A stretch of DNA of 63,624 bases from Burkholderiales bacterium (GCA_014860355.1 JACZJV010000132.1:1-63624); one strand, 5' to 3'; counted from the stretch's first letter, positions 16,482-26,727 are shown. Numbers and translations: made by a program. The notes: generated by a model not told the origin, from the letters alone.

Positions 16482-17015
16482 TCAATTGCCAGCTGCGGGA
16501 AAGCGCTGCAGCGGCTGATAGCTAAGTCGGCCCTCGACGCGGGCCGAACGCACCAGCGCGAAATCCCCGGCTTCCCAGAGCAGTGGAATCCAGGGCGGGG
16601 CCGCAGATATCCCGGATGCCTCGCGCACCAGCGTCACATGCGAGACAAACGGTCTGGGATCGTAGCGCATGCCGGCGGCACAGAGCCGTCCGCGCAAACT
16701 CCCGACCAGGGCGCCTAGCGCCTCAGGATCCTGCGCGGCTCCGCACCAGACGATGCGCTTGTGCTTCCAGTACCCGACACGATCCAGCCGCAGGCGGAAA
16801 GCCGCAAAACGCACCCCGGCCGCGAGCGCAGTCAGGTCCGGGACGAGCGCCGCGTCGACGGCGCCGAGAAAGGCAAGCGTGAGATGGATGTTTTCGCTCC
16901 GCATGGCCCTGCCGCTGCCGGCTGCCTGCCGCGCCCAGGCTGCGAGCCCGGCCTGGAGATCCTTCGGGGGCCACAACGCGAAGAACAGCCGCACCGTGCC
17001 GGCGGCCTGTTCCAA
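16482..17015 (-). CDS. thpR: RNA 2',3'-cyclic phosphodiesterase (2H family)
   Basis: A 177-residue 2H phosphoesterase. Both catalytic HxT motifs are present: HLTLAFLG (His44, Thr46) and HVTLVR (His126, Thr128). The start VRLFFALWPP is typical of the ThpR/LigT group, which opens 2',3'-cyclic phosphate RNA ends to 2'-phosphates. It begins four bases after the fabB stop on the same strand, so it is probably the last cistron of fabA-fabB-thpR. Confidence 0.9.
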   Translation of the reverse strand: MEQAAGTVRLFFALWPPKDLQAGLAAWARQAAGSGRAMRSENIHLTLAFLGAVDAALVPDLTALAAGVRFAAFRLRLDRVGYWKHKRIVWCGAAQDPEALGALVGSLRGRLCAAGMRYDPRPFVSHVTLVREASGISAAPPWIPLLWEAGDFALVRSARVEGRLSYQPLQRFPAAGN

Positions 17016-17019
17016 TTGC

Positions 17020-18237
17020 CTAGACCTTGAGGCGGCGGAATACTAGGCAGGCGTTGGTGCCGCCGAAACCGAAGCTGTTGGACATCACCGTATTGAGCCC
17101 GGCATTGTCGACGCGCTCGCGCACGATCGGCATGCCCGTCGCTGCCGGGTCCAGCGTTTCGATGTTGGCCGAGGCGCAGGCAAAGTCGTGCTCGAGCATC
17201 AGCAGCGTATAGATGGCTTCGGTCACGCCGGCCGCGCCTTGCGCGTGTCCGGTCAGCGACTTGGTCGAACTGATCAGCGGTACCTTGTCCGCGAACACTG
17301 CGCGCACCGCCTCGAGCTCCTTGGGATCGCCCACGGGCGTGCTGGTGCCGTGCGTGTTCAGATAATCCACCGGTGTGTCCACGCCGGCCAGCGCCATGCG
17401 CATGCAGCGCACCGCGCCTTCTCCCGAGGGCTGCACCATGTCGTAGCCGTCCGAAGTCGCGCCATAGCCCACGACTTCGGCGTAGATCCTGGCACCGCGC
17501 GCGCGCGCATGCTCGAGTTCTTCCAGCACCACCACGCCGCCGCCGCCGGAGACCACGAAGCCGTCCCGATCGGCGTCGTACGCGCGCGAGGCGCGCGTCG
17601 GCGCGTCGTTGTACTTGGACGAAAGCGCGCCCATCGCGTCGAACAGCATGGTCAGGAACGGATGCACCTCTTCGCCGCCGCCGGCGAAGACGATGTCCTG
17701 TTTGCCCCACTGGATCTGCTCGCAGGCATTGCCGATGCAATGCGCGCTGGTGGAGCAGGCAGAACTGATCGAGTAGTTCACGCCCTTGATGCGAAACGGA
17801 GTAGCGAGGCAGGCCGAGGTGGTGCTGGACATGGTGCGCGGCACCATGTACGGCCCGATGCGCTTGACGCCTTTCGCGCGCATCAGATCCGCCGCTTCGA
17901 CCTGGTTTTGCGGCGAACCTCCGCCCGAGCCGACGATAAGGCCGGTGCGCTCGTGCGACACCATGCTCTCGGGCAGACCGGAGTCCGCGATGGCCTGGGC
18001 CATGGCTACATAGGTGAACGCGGCGGCGTCGCCCATGAAGCGCAGCAGCTTGCGGTCGATCAGCTCCTCGCGCTTGACCCGGACCGGGCCGTGCACCTGC
18101 GAGCGAAAGCCCAGTGTCTGGTATTCCGCGGAAAATTCGATTCCGCTGCGCCCGGAGCGCAGCGAGGCCAGCACCTCGTCCTTGTTGGTGCCGATGCTGG
18201 AGACGATACCCATTCCGGTGACGACGACGCGACGCAT
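17020..18237 (-). CDS. fabB: 3-oxoacyl-ACP synthase I
   Basis: A 405-residue thiolase-fold condensing enzyme of type II fatty acid synthesis. The Cys-His-His triad is Cys161 ([12 protein letters not shown]), His296 ([12 protein letters not shown]) and His331 ([13 protein letters not shown]), with Lys326. Partnership with fabA nine bases upstream marks it as FabB rather than FabF: the pair elongates the cis-3-decenoyl product made by FabA and so makes unsaturated fatty acids. The C-terminal [11 protein letters not shown] is intact. Confidence 0.95.
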   Translation of the reverse strand: MRRVVVTGMGIVSSIGTNKDEVLASLRSGRSGIEFSAEYQTLGFRSQVHGPVRVKREELIDRKLLRFMGDAAAFTYVAMAQAIADSGLPESMVSHERTGLIVGSGGGSPQNQVEAADLMRAKGVKRIGPYMVPRTMSSTTSACLATPFRIKGVNYSISSACSTSAHCIGNACEQIQWGKQDIVFAGGGEEVHPFLTMLFDAMGALSSKYNDAPTRASRAYDADRDGFVVSGGGGVVVLEELEHARARGARIYAEVVGYGATSDGYDMVQPSGEGAVRCMRMALAGVDTPVDYLNTHGTSTPVGDPKELEAVRAVFADKVPLISSTKSLTGHAQGAAGVTEAIYTLLMLEHDFACASANIETLDPAATGMPIVRERVDNAGLNTVMSNSFGFGGTNACLVFRRLKV

Positions 18238-18246
18238 GGCCTTATC

Positions 18247-18762
18247 CTAAAATCCGTCGGTGGAGGTAAACAATCCCACCTGCAGGTCCTTGCCTGCATA
18301 GATATCGCGACCGTCGACCTCCATTACGGCGTCGGCGATACCCATCACCAGCTTGCGCAGGATCACGCGCTTCATACTGATGCGGTAGGTTATCTTTTTT
18401 GCGCTAGGCAACACCTGGCCGCTGAACTTGACCTCGCCGCAGCCTAGCGCGCGCCCGCGCCCCTTGCCGCCCATCCAGCCCAGATAAAAGCCGATCAGCT
18501 GCCACATCGCATCCAGTCCCAGGCATCCCGGCATGACCGGGTCGCCCTGGAAATGGCAGGCGAAAAACCAGAGCGCCGGACGCAGGTCCAGTTCGGCGAC
18601 GATTTCGCCCTTGCCAAAGACGCCGCCCTTTTCACTGATATAAATGATGCGATCGAACATCAGCATCGGCGGAAGCGGCAGCTGCGCATTGCCCGCGCCG
18701 AACATCTCCCCGCGCCCGCAGGCGAGCAGTTGTTCGTTGTCAAAACTGGATTTTCTGGTCAA
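18247..18762 (-). CDS. fabA: 3-hydroxydecanoyl-ACP dehydratase/isomerase (TTG start)
   Basis: A hot-dog-fold enzyme that dehydrates 3-hydroxydecanoyl-ACP and isomerises the product, the branch point to unsaturated fatty acids. Catalytic His70 ([14 protein letters not shown]) and Asp84 (GLDAMWQL) are at exactly the E. coli numbers when translation starts at the TTG at 18762. That start gives 171 residues, the E. coli length, and has AGGA about ten bases ahead. An ATG further upstream would add some 40 residues that do not belong to the family. Forms an operon with fabB. Confidence 0.93.
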   Translation of the reverse strand: MTRKSSFDNEQLLACGRGEMFGAGNAQLPLPPMLMFDRIIYISEKGGVFGKGEIVAELDLRPALWFFACHFQGDPVMPGCLGLDAMWQLIGFYLGWMGGKGRGRALGCGEVKFSGQVLPSAKKITYRISMKRVILRKLVMGIADAVMEVDGRDIYAGKDLQVGLFTSTDGF

Positions 18763-18899
18763 AGCGCTTATATCCTCGGAAATCGCCGGATCGGTGCGGA
18801 CGGTAAAAAATCGGAACGCAGCCTTAGTATAAATGCTTTTGGGCGCGGGCAGATGCGCAAGCGCCGGCCGCCACGCGCGCATCGATCACGGCTGCCCCC

Positions 18900-19376
18900 T
18901 CAGACCGCCCAATTGAGCAATACCACCGCCTGGGCGGCGATGCCTTCGGCGCGTCCGGTGAATCCCAGGCCCTCGGTGGTGGTGGCCTTGATGTTGACCT
19001 GGCCGCGCGACAGCCCCAGATCCGCGGCGATATTGTTCACCATCGCGGGTATATGCGGCGCCATTTTCGGCGCCTGCGCGATTATCGTGGCGTCCAGATT
19101 GACGACGCGGTAACCGGCGTCCTGCACCATGGCGCTCACCTCGCGCAACAGCTTGCGGCTGTCGGCGTTCTTGAAACTCGCATCGGTGTCGGGAAAATGC
19201 CCGCCGATGTCGCCCATGGCCGCGGCACCCAGCAAGGCGTCGCACAGCGCGTGCAGCAATACGTCCGCATCCGAGTGCCCGTCCAGGCCCTTGTCGTTCG
19301 GGATGTCAACGCCGCCTATGATCAGCTTGCGCCCCGGCACCAGGGCGTGAACGTCGAATCCCTGACCTATTCTCAT
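18900..19376 (-). CDS. ispF: 2-C-methyl-D-erythritol 2,4-cyclodiphosphate synthase
   Basis: A 158-residue enzyme of the MEP isoprenoid pathway. Zinc ligands are seen in the N-terminal GFDVHAL (Asp8, His10) and in [20 protein letters not shown]. The family strand [24 protein letters not shown] closes the protein. Its start overlaps the ispD stop by four bases (ATGA at 19373-19376), so the two are translationally coupled and supply sequential steps. Confidence 0.95.
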   Translation of the reverse strand: MRIGQGFDVHALVPGRKLIIGGVDIPNDKGLDGHSDADVLLHALCDALLGAAAMGDIGGHFPDTDASFKNADSRKLLREVSAMVQDAGYRVVNLDATIIAQAPKMAPHIPAMVNNIAADLGLSRGQVNIKATTTEGLGFTGRAEGIAAQAVVLLNWAV

Positions 19377-20074
19377 GCCTGGTTCCCCCGGCTGGTGAGG
19401 ATGGTTTGCGCGAGCTGCAGGTCTTCCGCATAGGTCACTTTCAAATTTTCCGCGGACCCCTGCACCAGCTTCGGTTTCAGTCCCATCGCCTCCACTGCGC
19501 CGGCTTCGTCGCTCAGCTTTGCAGTCCGTCCCAGGGCCTGAAGCAGCAGGCCATGGCGAAACATCTGCGGCGTTTGCGCCTGCCACAGGTTCTCGCGCGA
19601 TTCGGTCGCCTGGATCCTGGCGACCGGGTCGGCGCGCTTTAGCGTATCGGCAACGGGCACGCCGAGTATGCCGCCTATCTCATCGGCGGCCAGTTCATCG
19701 AGCATGCGCTGCAATTCCCGCCGCCCCAGACAGGGCCGGGCCGCGTCGTGCACGAGCATCCAGTCCTCAGGCTCCACGGTGGAGGAGGCCGCAACCAGCC
19801 CGTTCAGCACGCTGTCGTGGCGCGTCGCGCCCCCACAGTACAGCGGCGCCAGGCGCCCGCCGAACTCTCCCCACGGATACTGTTTGAACTCGCGGTCCGC
19901 CGGCGCGAGAACCACGAACACGGTATCTATCCTGGCGTCTGCGAGCAGGGCCTTCACGCTATGGTGGAGCATGGGGCGTCCGAGAAGATCGAGGTATTGC
20001 TTGGGCCTGGGCTGTCCCATGCGCTCGCCCGCGCCCGCCGCGGGAATCAGGCCGTAATACCGCTCGGACGTCAT
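19373..20074 (-). CDS. ispD: 2-C-methyl-D-erythritol 4-phosphate cytidylyltransferase
   Basis: A 233-residue nucleotidyltransferase that couples CTP to MEP. The nucleotide loop is [19 protein letters not shown] with the conserved Arg and Lys; VHDAARPCL holds the catalytic Asp. The C-terminal signature [15 protein letters not shown] is present. Overlaps ispF. Divergent from mfd, with about 125 bp between them containing a near-perfect TATAAT on the plus strand. Confidence 0.95.
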   Translation of the reverse strand: MTSERYYGLIPAAGAGERMGQPRPKQYLDLLGRPMLHHSVKALLADARIDTVFVVLAPADREFKQYPWGEFGGRLAPLYCGGATRHDSVLNGLVAASSTVEPEDWMLVHDAARPCLGRRELQRMLDELAADEIGGILGVPVADTLKRADPVARIQATESRENLWQAQTPQMFRHGLLLQALGRTAKLSDEAGAVEAMGLKPKLVQGSAENLKVTYAEDLQLAQTILTSRGNQA

Positions 20075-20107
20075 TGTTTTTTCATAATAAATAGCTGCCG
20101 AAGCCGT

Positions 20108-20113
20108 TATAAT
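20108..20113 (+). promoter_or_regulatory. TATAAT -10 hexamer upstream of mfd
   Basis: A perfect TATAAT about 90 bp before the mfd start. No good -35 sequence stands 16-18 bp upstream, so the promoter may need another element. Predicted transcription start near 20119, giving a leader of about 80 nt that contains the hairpin at 20162-20197. Confidence 0.35.
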
Positions 20114-20161
20114 ACAACTTAGTCAATTTATGATGTCAGTTGAATCCCCACTTCCAGGGCC

Positions 20162-20197
20162 GCGCCCCGCACGGTCGCGCCAGCGGGCCGCTTTTTT
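20162..20197 (+). terminator. Terminator-like hairpin abutting the mfd start codon
   Basis: Arms GCGCCCCGC (20162-20170) and GCGGGCCGC (20183-20191) pair in eight of nine positions and are followed directly by six T. The mfd ATG begins three bases after the T-run. This is the shape of an intrinsic terminator or attenuator inside the mfd leader. There is no ribosome site between the hairpin and the ATG. Confidence 0.45.
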
Positions 20198-20200
20198 CCC

Positions 20201-23200
20201 ATGATTACCGATCCGCCCCAGGCGCTGCAAAAGCGCCGCTACACCCATTTGCACGGCTCCAGCGACGCCCTGGCCCTCGCACGCCTGGCGCAAGAGTCGA
20301 AACCGTTGATCGTATTCTGCGCCTCAGCCCTGGACGCGCAGCGCCTGTGCGAGGAAATTCCCTATTTCGCGCCCGGGCTGGCGGTGAACCTGCTGCCTGA
20401 CTGGGAAACCCTGCCCTACGACAGTTTCTCGCCGCACCATGACCTGATATCCGAGCGCCTGGCTACGCTGTACGCGATCACCCGCGGCAGCTGCGACCTC
20501 ACCCTGATTCCGGCGAGCACCGCGCTCTACCGCATGGCGCCGCCGTCCTACCTCGCCGCCTACACCTTCTTTCTCAAGCAGGAGGAGAAATTCAGCCTGC
20601 CGCAGTTGCGCGCGCAATTGACGCTGGCCGGGTACAGCCACGTCACCCAGGTGGTGGCGCCCGGCGAGTACTGCGTACGCGGCGGCCTGATCGATCTGTT
20701 CCCGATGGGCAGCGTCCTGCCCTACCGTATCGACCTGCTCGACGAAGAAATCGAATCGATCCGCACCTTCGACGTGGATACGCAGCGCACCGTTTACAAG
20801 GTAAAGGAAGTGCGCCTGTTGCCGGCGCGCGAATTTCCGCTGGACGAGGCTGGCAGAACGCGGTTTCGCGCGCGCTTTCGCGAGACCTTCGAGGGGGACC
20901 CGTCGCGAAGCAACATCTACAAGGACGTGAGCAACGGCATCGCACCGGCCGGAATCGAATATTATCTGCCGCTGTTTTTCGAGCACACGGCCACCATTTT
21001 CGATTACCTGCCGCAGCAGGCCACGCTGTGCCTGCACCGCGACGTCGCCGCGACCATAGATGCGTTCTGGAAGGACACCCGGTCGCGCTATCAATTGTTG
21101 CGCGGCGACCGCACGCAACCGCTGCTCTCGCCGGTGGACATGTTTCTGCCGGCAGAGGAATTCTTCATCGCCGCAAGGACGCACGCGCGCATCGACATCA
21201 CCGCCCCCGGGGACGTTGCCGTTGCCGCGGAAGGCGAAATCGTCGCCTCCGAACTGCCGCCGCTCGCTGTCGAGCGTCGTGCCGCCGACCCGCTCATGCG
21301 GCTGAAAGCATTTCTTGCCAGCACGCCTGCGCGCGTGCTGCTCCTGGCCGAATCGCTGGGAAGGCGCGAGACCATGAGCCAGTACCTGGCCGAATACGGA
21401 CTTGCGCCGGCGCCCTGCGCGAACTTCGCCGAGTTTCGCGCGGGCAGCGCGCGATGCATGCTCGATACGGCGCCGCTGCACGGCGGCTTCGCGCTGGCGG
21501 GCGAAAATATTTGCGTCATCACCGAAGCCGAGCTCTACGCCGGCACGGTGCGCTCGACCAAACGCGCCGACGCGCGCTCGACCTCGGTCGAGGGCATGGT
21601 GCGCGACCTGTCGGAACTGCGCATTGGCGACCCGGTGGTACATGCCCAGCACGGCATCGGACGCTATCTCGGTCTGGTCAGCCTGGACCTGGGCGAAGGC
21701 GAAACCGAATTCCTGCACCTGGAGTATGCCGGTCAGGACAAGCTCTACGTGCCGGTCGCGCAGCTGCACCTGATCAGCCGTTACAGCGGCATGGCGCCGG
21801 ATCAGGCGCCGTTGCACAAGCTCGGCAGCGGCGACTGGGACCGCGCCAAAAAGAAGGCGGCGCAGCAGATCCGCGACACCGCTGCCGAATTGCTCAATCT
21901 CTACGCGCGGCGCGCCGCGCGCAAGGGCCACCAGTTCGAGATCAAGCAGCACGACCTGGACGCGTTTGCCGAGGGCTTCGGTTTCGAGGAAACCGCCGAC
22001 CAGGCGGCGGCGATCCGCGCGGTGGTCGAAGACATGTGCTCGGGCAAACCGATGGATCGACTGATCTGCGGCGACGTCGGCTTCGGCAAGACCGAAGTGG
22101 CGCTGCGCGCGGCGTTCGTCGCGGTCTGCGGCGGCAAGCAGGTCGCCATCCTCACCCCGACCACCCTGCTGGCCGAGCAACATTTCCAGACGTTCTCCGA
22201 CCGCTTCGCGCAGATCGCGGACGAGTGGCCGATCAGGATCGCGCAATTGTCGCGTTTTCGCACGGCGAAAGAACAGACGCAGAATGTGAAAGCCCTGGCC
22301 GACGGCAGCGTCGATATCGCCATCGGCACGCACAAGCTGCTGCAGCGTGACATCAGGTTTCACCGCCTGGGGCTGGTGATCATCGACGAGGAGCACCGCT
22401 TCGGCGTGCGCCAGAAGGAGGCGCTCAAGGCGCTGCGCGCCGAGGTGGACGTGCTCACGCTGACCGCGACGCCGATTCCGCGCACGCTCGCGATGTCGCT
22501 CGAAGGCCTGCGTGAATTCTCGGTAATCGCGACCGCGCCGCAAAAACGGCTCGCGATCAAGACCTTCGTCAGCCGCGAGAGCCAGGGCGTGATCCGCGAA
22601 GCGGTGCTGCGCGAATTGAAGCGCGGCGGACAGATCTATTTCCTCCACAACGACGTCCAGACGATCGAGAACATGCACGCAAAGCTGGCGAAACTGCTGC
22701 CCGAGGCGCGCATCGTGGTCGCGCACGGACAGATGCGCGAGCGTGAACTCGAGCGTGCGATGCGCGAGTTCCACCAGCAGCGCTACAACCTGCTGCTGTG
22801 CACCACCATCATCGAGACCGGCATCGACATTCCCACCGCCAACACCATGCTGATCAACCGCGCCGACAAGTTCGGCCTGGCGCAGCTGCACCAGTTGCGC
22901 GGCCGCGTCGGGCGCTCGCATCATCAAGCCTATGCCTACCTGCTCACCCACGGCGAGGAGACGCTCTCGGCCCAGGCGAAAAAGCGCCTGGAAGCGATAC
23001 AGATGATGGACGAGCTCGGCTCGGGCTTTTTTCTCTCCATGCACGACCTGGAAATCCGCGGCGCAGGCGAGGTCCTGGGCGAGTCGCAGTCGGGCGAGAT
23101 GCAGGAGATCGGCTTCAATCTCTATGCCGACATGCTCAATCACGCGGTGCGCTCGCTCAGGGCGGGGCGCGAACCGGACCTGTCTTCGCCGCTCGCCGTC

Positions 23201-23677
23201 ACCACGGAAATCAACCTGCACATGCCGGCGCTGCTGCCCAACGACTACTGCAGCGACGTGCACGAGCGGCTGACGCTGTACAAGCGACTGGCCAACTGCG
23301 ACACCGCGGGCGAGCTCGACACCATGCAGGAGGAGCTGATAGACCGTTTCGGCCTGGCGCCCGAACCGGCGCAGGCGCTGCTCGAGTCGCATCGCCTGCG
23401 TATCGCCGCGCGCGCCCTGGGCGTGGCGCGCATCGACGCCGGCGGCGATGCGATCGCGCTGCAGTTCATCGACAAGCCGCCGCTGGACGGAGCGCGCGTC
23501 ATGCAACTGCTGCAGCGCCAGCGCCACTGGAAACTGTCCGGCCCGAGCAAACTGCGCGTGCACACGCCCAGTGTAGGCCTGGGGCCACGGGTGCAGACGG
23601 TGAAGGATCTGCTCAAAACCCTGCGTGGGGCGATGCAGCCGGCGGACGCCGCGATTGCGGCAGCGGGCAAAGCATGA
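20201..23677 (+). CDS. mfd: Transcription-repair coupling factor
   Basis: A 1158-residue DNA translocase that removes stalled RNA polymerase and recruits UvrA. The UvrB-like region occupies about the first 340 residues (DWETLPYDSFSPHHDLISERL; GEYCVRGGLIDLFP). The RNA polymerase-interacting domain is at about 475-570 (GDPVVHAQHGIGRYLGL). The helicase motor has Walker A GDVGFGKTEVAL, DEEH in IDEEHRFGVRQKE and TATPIPRTL. The translocation motif and UvrA-regulating C-terminus follow. Length is normal. Translation start is set by the family's opening LHGSSDALALARLA; no ribosome site is visible. Overlaps serB by four bases. Confidence 0.95.
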   Translation: MITDPPQALQKRRYTHLHGSSDALALARLAQESKPLIVFCASALDAQRLCEEIPYFAPGLAVNLLPDWETLPYDSFSPHHDLISERLATLYAITRGSCDLTLIPASTALYRMAPPSYLAAYTFFLKQEEKFSLPQLRAQLTLAGYSHVTQVVAPGEYCVRGGLIDLFPMGSVLPYRIDLLDEEIESIRTFDVDTQRTVYKVKEVRLLPAREFPLDEAGRTRFRARFRETFEGDPSRSNIYKDVSNGIAPAGIEYYLPLFFEHTATIFDYLPQQATLCLHRDVAATIDAFWKDTRSRYQLLRGDRTQPLLSPVDMFLPAEEFFIAARTHARIDITAPGDVAVAAEGEIVASELPPLAVERRAADPLMRLKAFLASTPARVLLLAESLGRRETMSQYLAEYGLAPAPCANFAEFRAGSARCMLDTAPLHGGFALAGENICVITEAELYAGTVRSTKRADARSTSVEGMVRDLSELRIGDPVVHAQHGIGRYLGLVSLDLGEGETEFLHLEYAGQDKLYVPVAQLHLISRYSGMAPDQAPLHKLGSGDWDRAKKKAAQQIRDTAAELLNLYARRAARKGHQFEIKQHDLDAFAEGFGFEETADQAAAIRAVVEDMCSGKPMDRLICGDVGFGKTEVALRAAFVAVCGGKQVAILTPTTLLAEQHFQTFSDRFAQIADEWPIRIAQLSRFRTAKEQTQNVKALADGSVDIAIGTHKLLQRDIRFHRLGLVIIDEEHRFGVRQKEALKALRAEVDVLTLTATPIPRTLAMSLEGLREFSVIATAPQKRLAIKTFVSRESQGVIREAVLRELKRGGQIYFLHNDVQTIENMHAKLAKLLPEARIVVAHGQMRERELERAMREFHQQRYNLLLCTTIIETGIDIPTANTMLINRADKFGLAQLHQLRGRVGRSHHQAYAYLLTHGEETLSAQAKKRLEAIQMMDELGSGFFLSMHDLEIRGAGEVLGESQSGEMQEIGFNLYADMLNHAVRSLRAGREPDLSSPLAVTTEINLHMPALLPNDYCSDVHERLTLYKRLANCDTAGELDTMQEELIDRFGLAPEPAQALLESHRLRIAARALGVARIDAGGDAIALQFIDKPPLDGARVMQLLQRQRHWKLSGPSKLRVHTPSVGLGPRVQTVKDLLKTLRGAMQPADAAIAAAGKA

Positions 23678-24504
23678 ATCTGATAGTCCAGGGTGCCATG
23701 CTCGCCGCAGAAGATCTGCGCCAGCTGGCGCAGCTGGCCGGCGCGCAGCGGATCGAGCGCCTGGGCCCGGCGGCGTGCCGCCTGATCGATGCGCGGCAGG
23801 AACCGGACGTCGCGGCGTACTGCGCCCGGGCCGCACTCGATTTCGGCTACGTGCCGGCGGGGCGCCGGCTGGCGGACATGCGGCTGCTCGCGATCGACAT
23901 GGACTCCACCCTGATCACCATCGAGTGCATAGACGAAGTCGCCGACCTTGCCGGAGTCAAGGCCGAGGTTTCTGCGATTACCGCAGCTGCGATGTCGGGC
24001 GAACTCGACTACGCGCAAAGCCTGCGGCGCCGTGTCGCCCTGCTGCGCGGCCTCGACCAGGGCGCCCTGGCACGCGTATTCGACGAACGACTGCGGCTGT
24101 CGCCAGGCGCGCAAACCATGCTCGACGCGATGCGCGGCGCCGGCGTCAAGACATTGCTGGTATCGGGCGGCTTCAGTTATTTCACCGAACGCCTGAAAGC
24201 CGGGCTCGGCCTGGACTACAGCACCTCCAACGTATTTGAGTTCGAGCAGGGCCGCCTCAGCGGCCGGCTGATCGGGAGCATCGTGGATGCCGAAGGCAAA
24301 GCGGCGAAGCTACGCGCCTTGCGCGACGAACTGGGAATAGAGAGATCTGCAATCATCGCCATCGGCGACGGCGCCAATGACCTCGCAATGATGGCCGAGG
24401 CCGGCGTGTCCATCGCCTACCGCGCGAAGCAGGTAGTGCGCAGCAAGGCCGACTATGCGCTGGACCACACCGGTCTGGACGGGGTGCTCAAGCTGTTCGC
24501 CTGA
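23674..24504 (+). CDS. serB: Phosphoserine phosphatase
   Basis: A 276-residue HAD-family enzyme, last step of serine synthesis. Nucleophile and acid are Asp75 and Asp77 in AIDMDSTLITIE; motif II is LLVSGGFSYF; motif III/IV is AIGDGANDLAMMAEAG. A short N-terminal extension of about 70 residues precedes the catalytic domain as in many proteobacterial SerB proteins. Translationally coupled to mfd by an ATGA overlap. Converges on iscR 34 bp downstream. Confidence 0.93.
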   Translation: MNLIVQGAMLAAEDLRQLAQLAGAQRIERLGPAACRLIDARQEPDVAAYCARAALDFGYVPAGRRLADMRLLAIDMDSTLITIECIDEVADLAGVKAEVSAITAAAMSGELDYAQSLRRRVALLRGLDQGALARVFDERLRLSPGAQTMLDAMRGAGVKTLLVSGGFSYFTERLKAGLGLDYSTSNVFEFEQGRLSGRLIGSIVDAEGKAAKLRALRDELGIERSAIIAIGDGANDLAMMAEAGVSIAYRAKQVVRSKADYALDHTGLDGVLKLFA

Positions 24505-24538
24505 GCCAGGACTGCTTGAACGCGGGCCCCGGCATACC

Positions 24539-25018
24539 TCAGGCCGGAAACGATGCGACCTTGCGCGCCGGCGCCAAACGCCGGTCGGCCAGCACGGTCA
24601 CGTTGCCGCCTTTTGCAAGCTGCTCCTTCACCAGGTCCTGCAGCGTCACCGAACTCAGGTACTCGTACAGTTTTTCGTTCAGCGTCGTCCATAGATCGTG
24701 CGTCAGGCAGCGCCGGTCTTCCCGGCAATTTTCCATGCCGCGACACAGGGTCGCATCGAGCGGTTCATCCACTGCGAGGATAATTTCGGCCACCGACACC
24801 TTGTCGCCCGGGCGCGCAAGGCGGTAGCCGCCGCCGGGACCGCGCACGCTCGCCACCAGTTCATGCCGGCGCAATTTGCCGAACAGCTGTTCCAGGTAGG
24901 ATAGGGAGATGTTTTGGCGCGTGCCTATGCCCGCCAGAGTCACCGGTCCGTGCTGCTGGCGCAAAGCCAAGTCCAGCATTGCGGTTACTGCGAATCTGCC
25001 TTTGGTTGTCAGTCTCAT
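24539..25018 (-). CDS. iscR: IscR-type Rrf2 regulator (first copy, without isc operon)
   Basis: A 159-residue Rrf2 winged-helix regulator. Cluster ligands Cys92, Cys98, Cys104 and His107 are all present, at the E. coli IscR numbers, so it can carry [2Fe-2S]. The N-terminal MRLTTKGRFAVTAMLDLAL is nearly identical to the second copy at 27918. In related bacteria iscSUA-hscBA-fdx follow this gene; here serB ends convergently 34 bp away and no isc genes remain. It lies 66 bp after cysE, with an IscR-type operator in that gap. Confidence 0.93.
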   Translation of the reverse strand: MRLTTKGRFAVTAMLDLALRQQHGPVTLAGIGTRQNISLSYLEQLFGKLRRHELVASVRGPGGGYRLARPGDKVSVAEIILAVDEPLDATLCRGMENCREDRRCLTHDLWTTLNEKLYEYLSSVTLQDLVKEQLAKGGNVTVLADRRLAPARKVASFPA

Positions 25019-25033
25019 ATTCGTCCTTTGCGC

Positions 25034-25058
25034 AATACCCTATCGCGATAGTCAACTA
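25034..25058 (-). promoter_or_regulatory. IscR type 1-like operator before the first iscR
   Basis: On the minus strand the 25 bases fit the E. coli type 1 IscR consensus at 20 of 25 positions, with ATAGTTGACTAT forming the left half and GGGTAT the right end. It also contains the palindrome CTATCGCGATAG. Position just upstream of the gene suggests autoregulation. Confidence 0.55.
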
Positions 25059-25084
25059 TAGCAAATCCCGAGCAATTTGATCAA

Positions 25085-25843
25085 CTACTTGTCTGCCGCC
25101 TGGCGCAGGCCGCCTGGATCAAAGCGCTCCGTAACCGTGATGTCGTCCGCAGTCCGCGCCGTCAATGCGTCGATTTCCCGTTGCAGCTGCTCCAGCCGAT
25201 GGTCCTGCTCCATCGAGTGATCGAGCAATCCCTGCAGCGCCTTCGCCATGGGATCATCCGTGGCTTTCGCCGTGAGCGCATAGGCGGAAAAGCCCAGCTT
25301 GGCCGCTTTTTCCTCGCGAGACTTGTCTTGTTCGTCGATGATGATACGCGCCGGTATTCCGACCGCGGAGGCGCCAGGCGGTACGTCCTTCACCACCACG
25401 GCGTTGGATCCGATCTTGGCCCCCTCGCCCACGACGATCGGTCCCAGCACTTTGGCGCCGGCACCGATGACAACCCGGTTATTGAGGGTCGGATGGCGCT
25501 TGCCCTTGTTCCAGGAGGTGCCTCCCAGGGTGACGCCATGATACAAAGTGACATCGTCGCCGATCTCGGCGGTTTCGCCTATCACTACGCCCATGCCGTG
25601 GTCGATGAAAAAGCGCCGGCCTATGGTCGCTCCGGGATGGATCTCGATGCCGGTCAGGAAGCGTCCGATATGCGACACCAGCCGCCCCAGCCAGCGCAGA
25701 TTCATATGCCACAGCCAATTGGCAATCCGGTGTATGCGCAGCGCATGGAAGCCCGGATAGCAGGTAACTACCTCCCAAGTGGAGCGCGCGGCAGGGTCGC
25801 GGTCGAATACGCTGGCGATGTCTTCACGAATGCTATCCAACAT
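25085..25843 (-). CDS. cysE: Serine O-acetyltransferase
   Basis: A 252-residue acyltransferase giving O-acetylserine, the carbon acceptor for cysteine. The left-handed beta-helix hexapeptide repeats are obvious: [64 protein letters not shown]. The active-site His pair is in FIDHGMG and LYHGVTL. Short N-terminal helical domain as in the compact CysE type; the C-terminal tail (about 200-252) is a probable coiled coil rich in Glu/Gln. Adjacent to iscR, consistent with cysteine supply for cluster assembly. Confidence 0.92.
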   Translation of the reverse strand: MLDSIREDIASVFDRDPAARSTWEVVTCYPGFHALRIHRIANWLWHMNLRWLGRLVSHIGRFLTGIEIHPGATIGRRFFIDHGMGVVIGETAEIGDDVTLYHGVTLGGTSWNKGKRHPTLNNRVVIGAGAKVLGPIVVGEGAKIGSNAVVVKDVPPGASAVGIPARIIIDEQDKSREEKAAKLGFSAYALTAKATDDPMAKALQGLLDHSMEQDHRLEQLQREIDALTARTADDITVTERFDPGGLRQAADK

Positions 25844-26004
25844 AAGCTAGCCTGGCAGCTTCCCAGTCTCCTGCGCAGTTGAGCCAAGTCACATTGTCAA
25901 TCCAACACATTAACTAAATGCATTTACCTACTGTTTCTAAAAGTATATTAAACTGAACCCTTTCCCATCCGTACAATTTATTTTACTAATCCCTAGTTTT
26001 TTGG

Positions 26005-26727
26005 TCAAGTATTTTTATCGAAAGAACTCAGCATACCGCGCAGGATGTTGACCTCTTCCTGCTCCAGCCTGACACGGCCGAACAGGCGCCGCAGGCGGGG
26101 CAGCAAACGCTTGGGATTTGCCGGATTGAGAAAGCCGCTGGCAAGCAGGCTGCGCTCGAGATGAGCGTAGAAATTCTCCACATCCTCGTGACGCGCCGCC
26201 GCGGCGCCAACCTCCGGACGCGGCTGCGCCTCGAGCGCGGCGATGCGCGACTCGTAGGCCATGACCTGCACTGCCGCAGCAAGATTGAGGGACGAATAGC
26301 CGGGATCGGCAGGAATGTGCGTCGCCGCCCGGCACTGCAGGATTTCTTCGTTGGTCAGTCCGGACATCTCGGTGCCGAAGACGAGCGCCACCTCGCCTTC
26401 CCGCGCCGCGGCAAGCAGTTGCCGCGCGCCGCTGCGCGCATCGACCGAGACATACGCAAGTTCGCGCCGTCGCGCACTCACCGCCAGCGAGTAGATCGTA
26501 CCTTGCAGCGCCTCGGCCAGACTTGCGCAGACGCGCGCCCCCTTCAGCACATCCACCGCGCCGCTCGCCATGGCCTCGGCTTCGATGTCGGGCGGCTTCT
26601 TCGGACTGACCAGATAGAGCGAAGTGATGCCCATGGTCTTCATCGCCCGCGCCGCGGCGCCGATGTTCCCCGGGTGCGAAGTTCGCGACAACACGACACG
26701 AATGTGCGACAGCAGGACTGCGCTCAT
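26005..26727 (-). CDS. trmJ: tRNA (Cm32/Um32) methyltransferase, SPOUT family
   Basis: A 240-residue SPOUT methyltransferase acting on position 32 of the tRNA anticodon loop. The knot-forming motifs are [39 protein letters not shown] and [22 protein letters not shown]. The C-terminal extension with [18 protein letters not shown] matches TrmJ. I prefer the ATG at 26727 to the GTG four codons upstream because AAGGGTGG stands at a better distance. Divergent from suhB with 55 bp between. Confidence 0.92.
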   Translation of the reverse strand: MSAVLLSHIRVVLSRTSHPGNIGAAARAMKTMGITSLYLVSPKKPPDIEAEAMASGAVDVLKGARVCASLAEALQGTIYSLAVSARRRELAYVSVDARSGARQLLAAAREGEVALVFGTEMSGLTNEEILQCRAATHIPADPGYSSLNLAAAVQVMAYESRIAALEAQPRPEVGAAAARHEDVENFYAHLERSLLASGFLNPANPKRLLPRLRRLFGRVRLEQEEVNILRGMLSSFDKNT

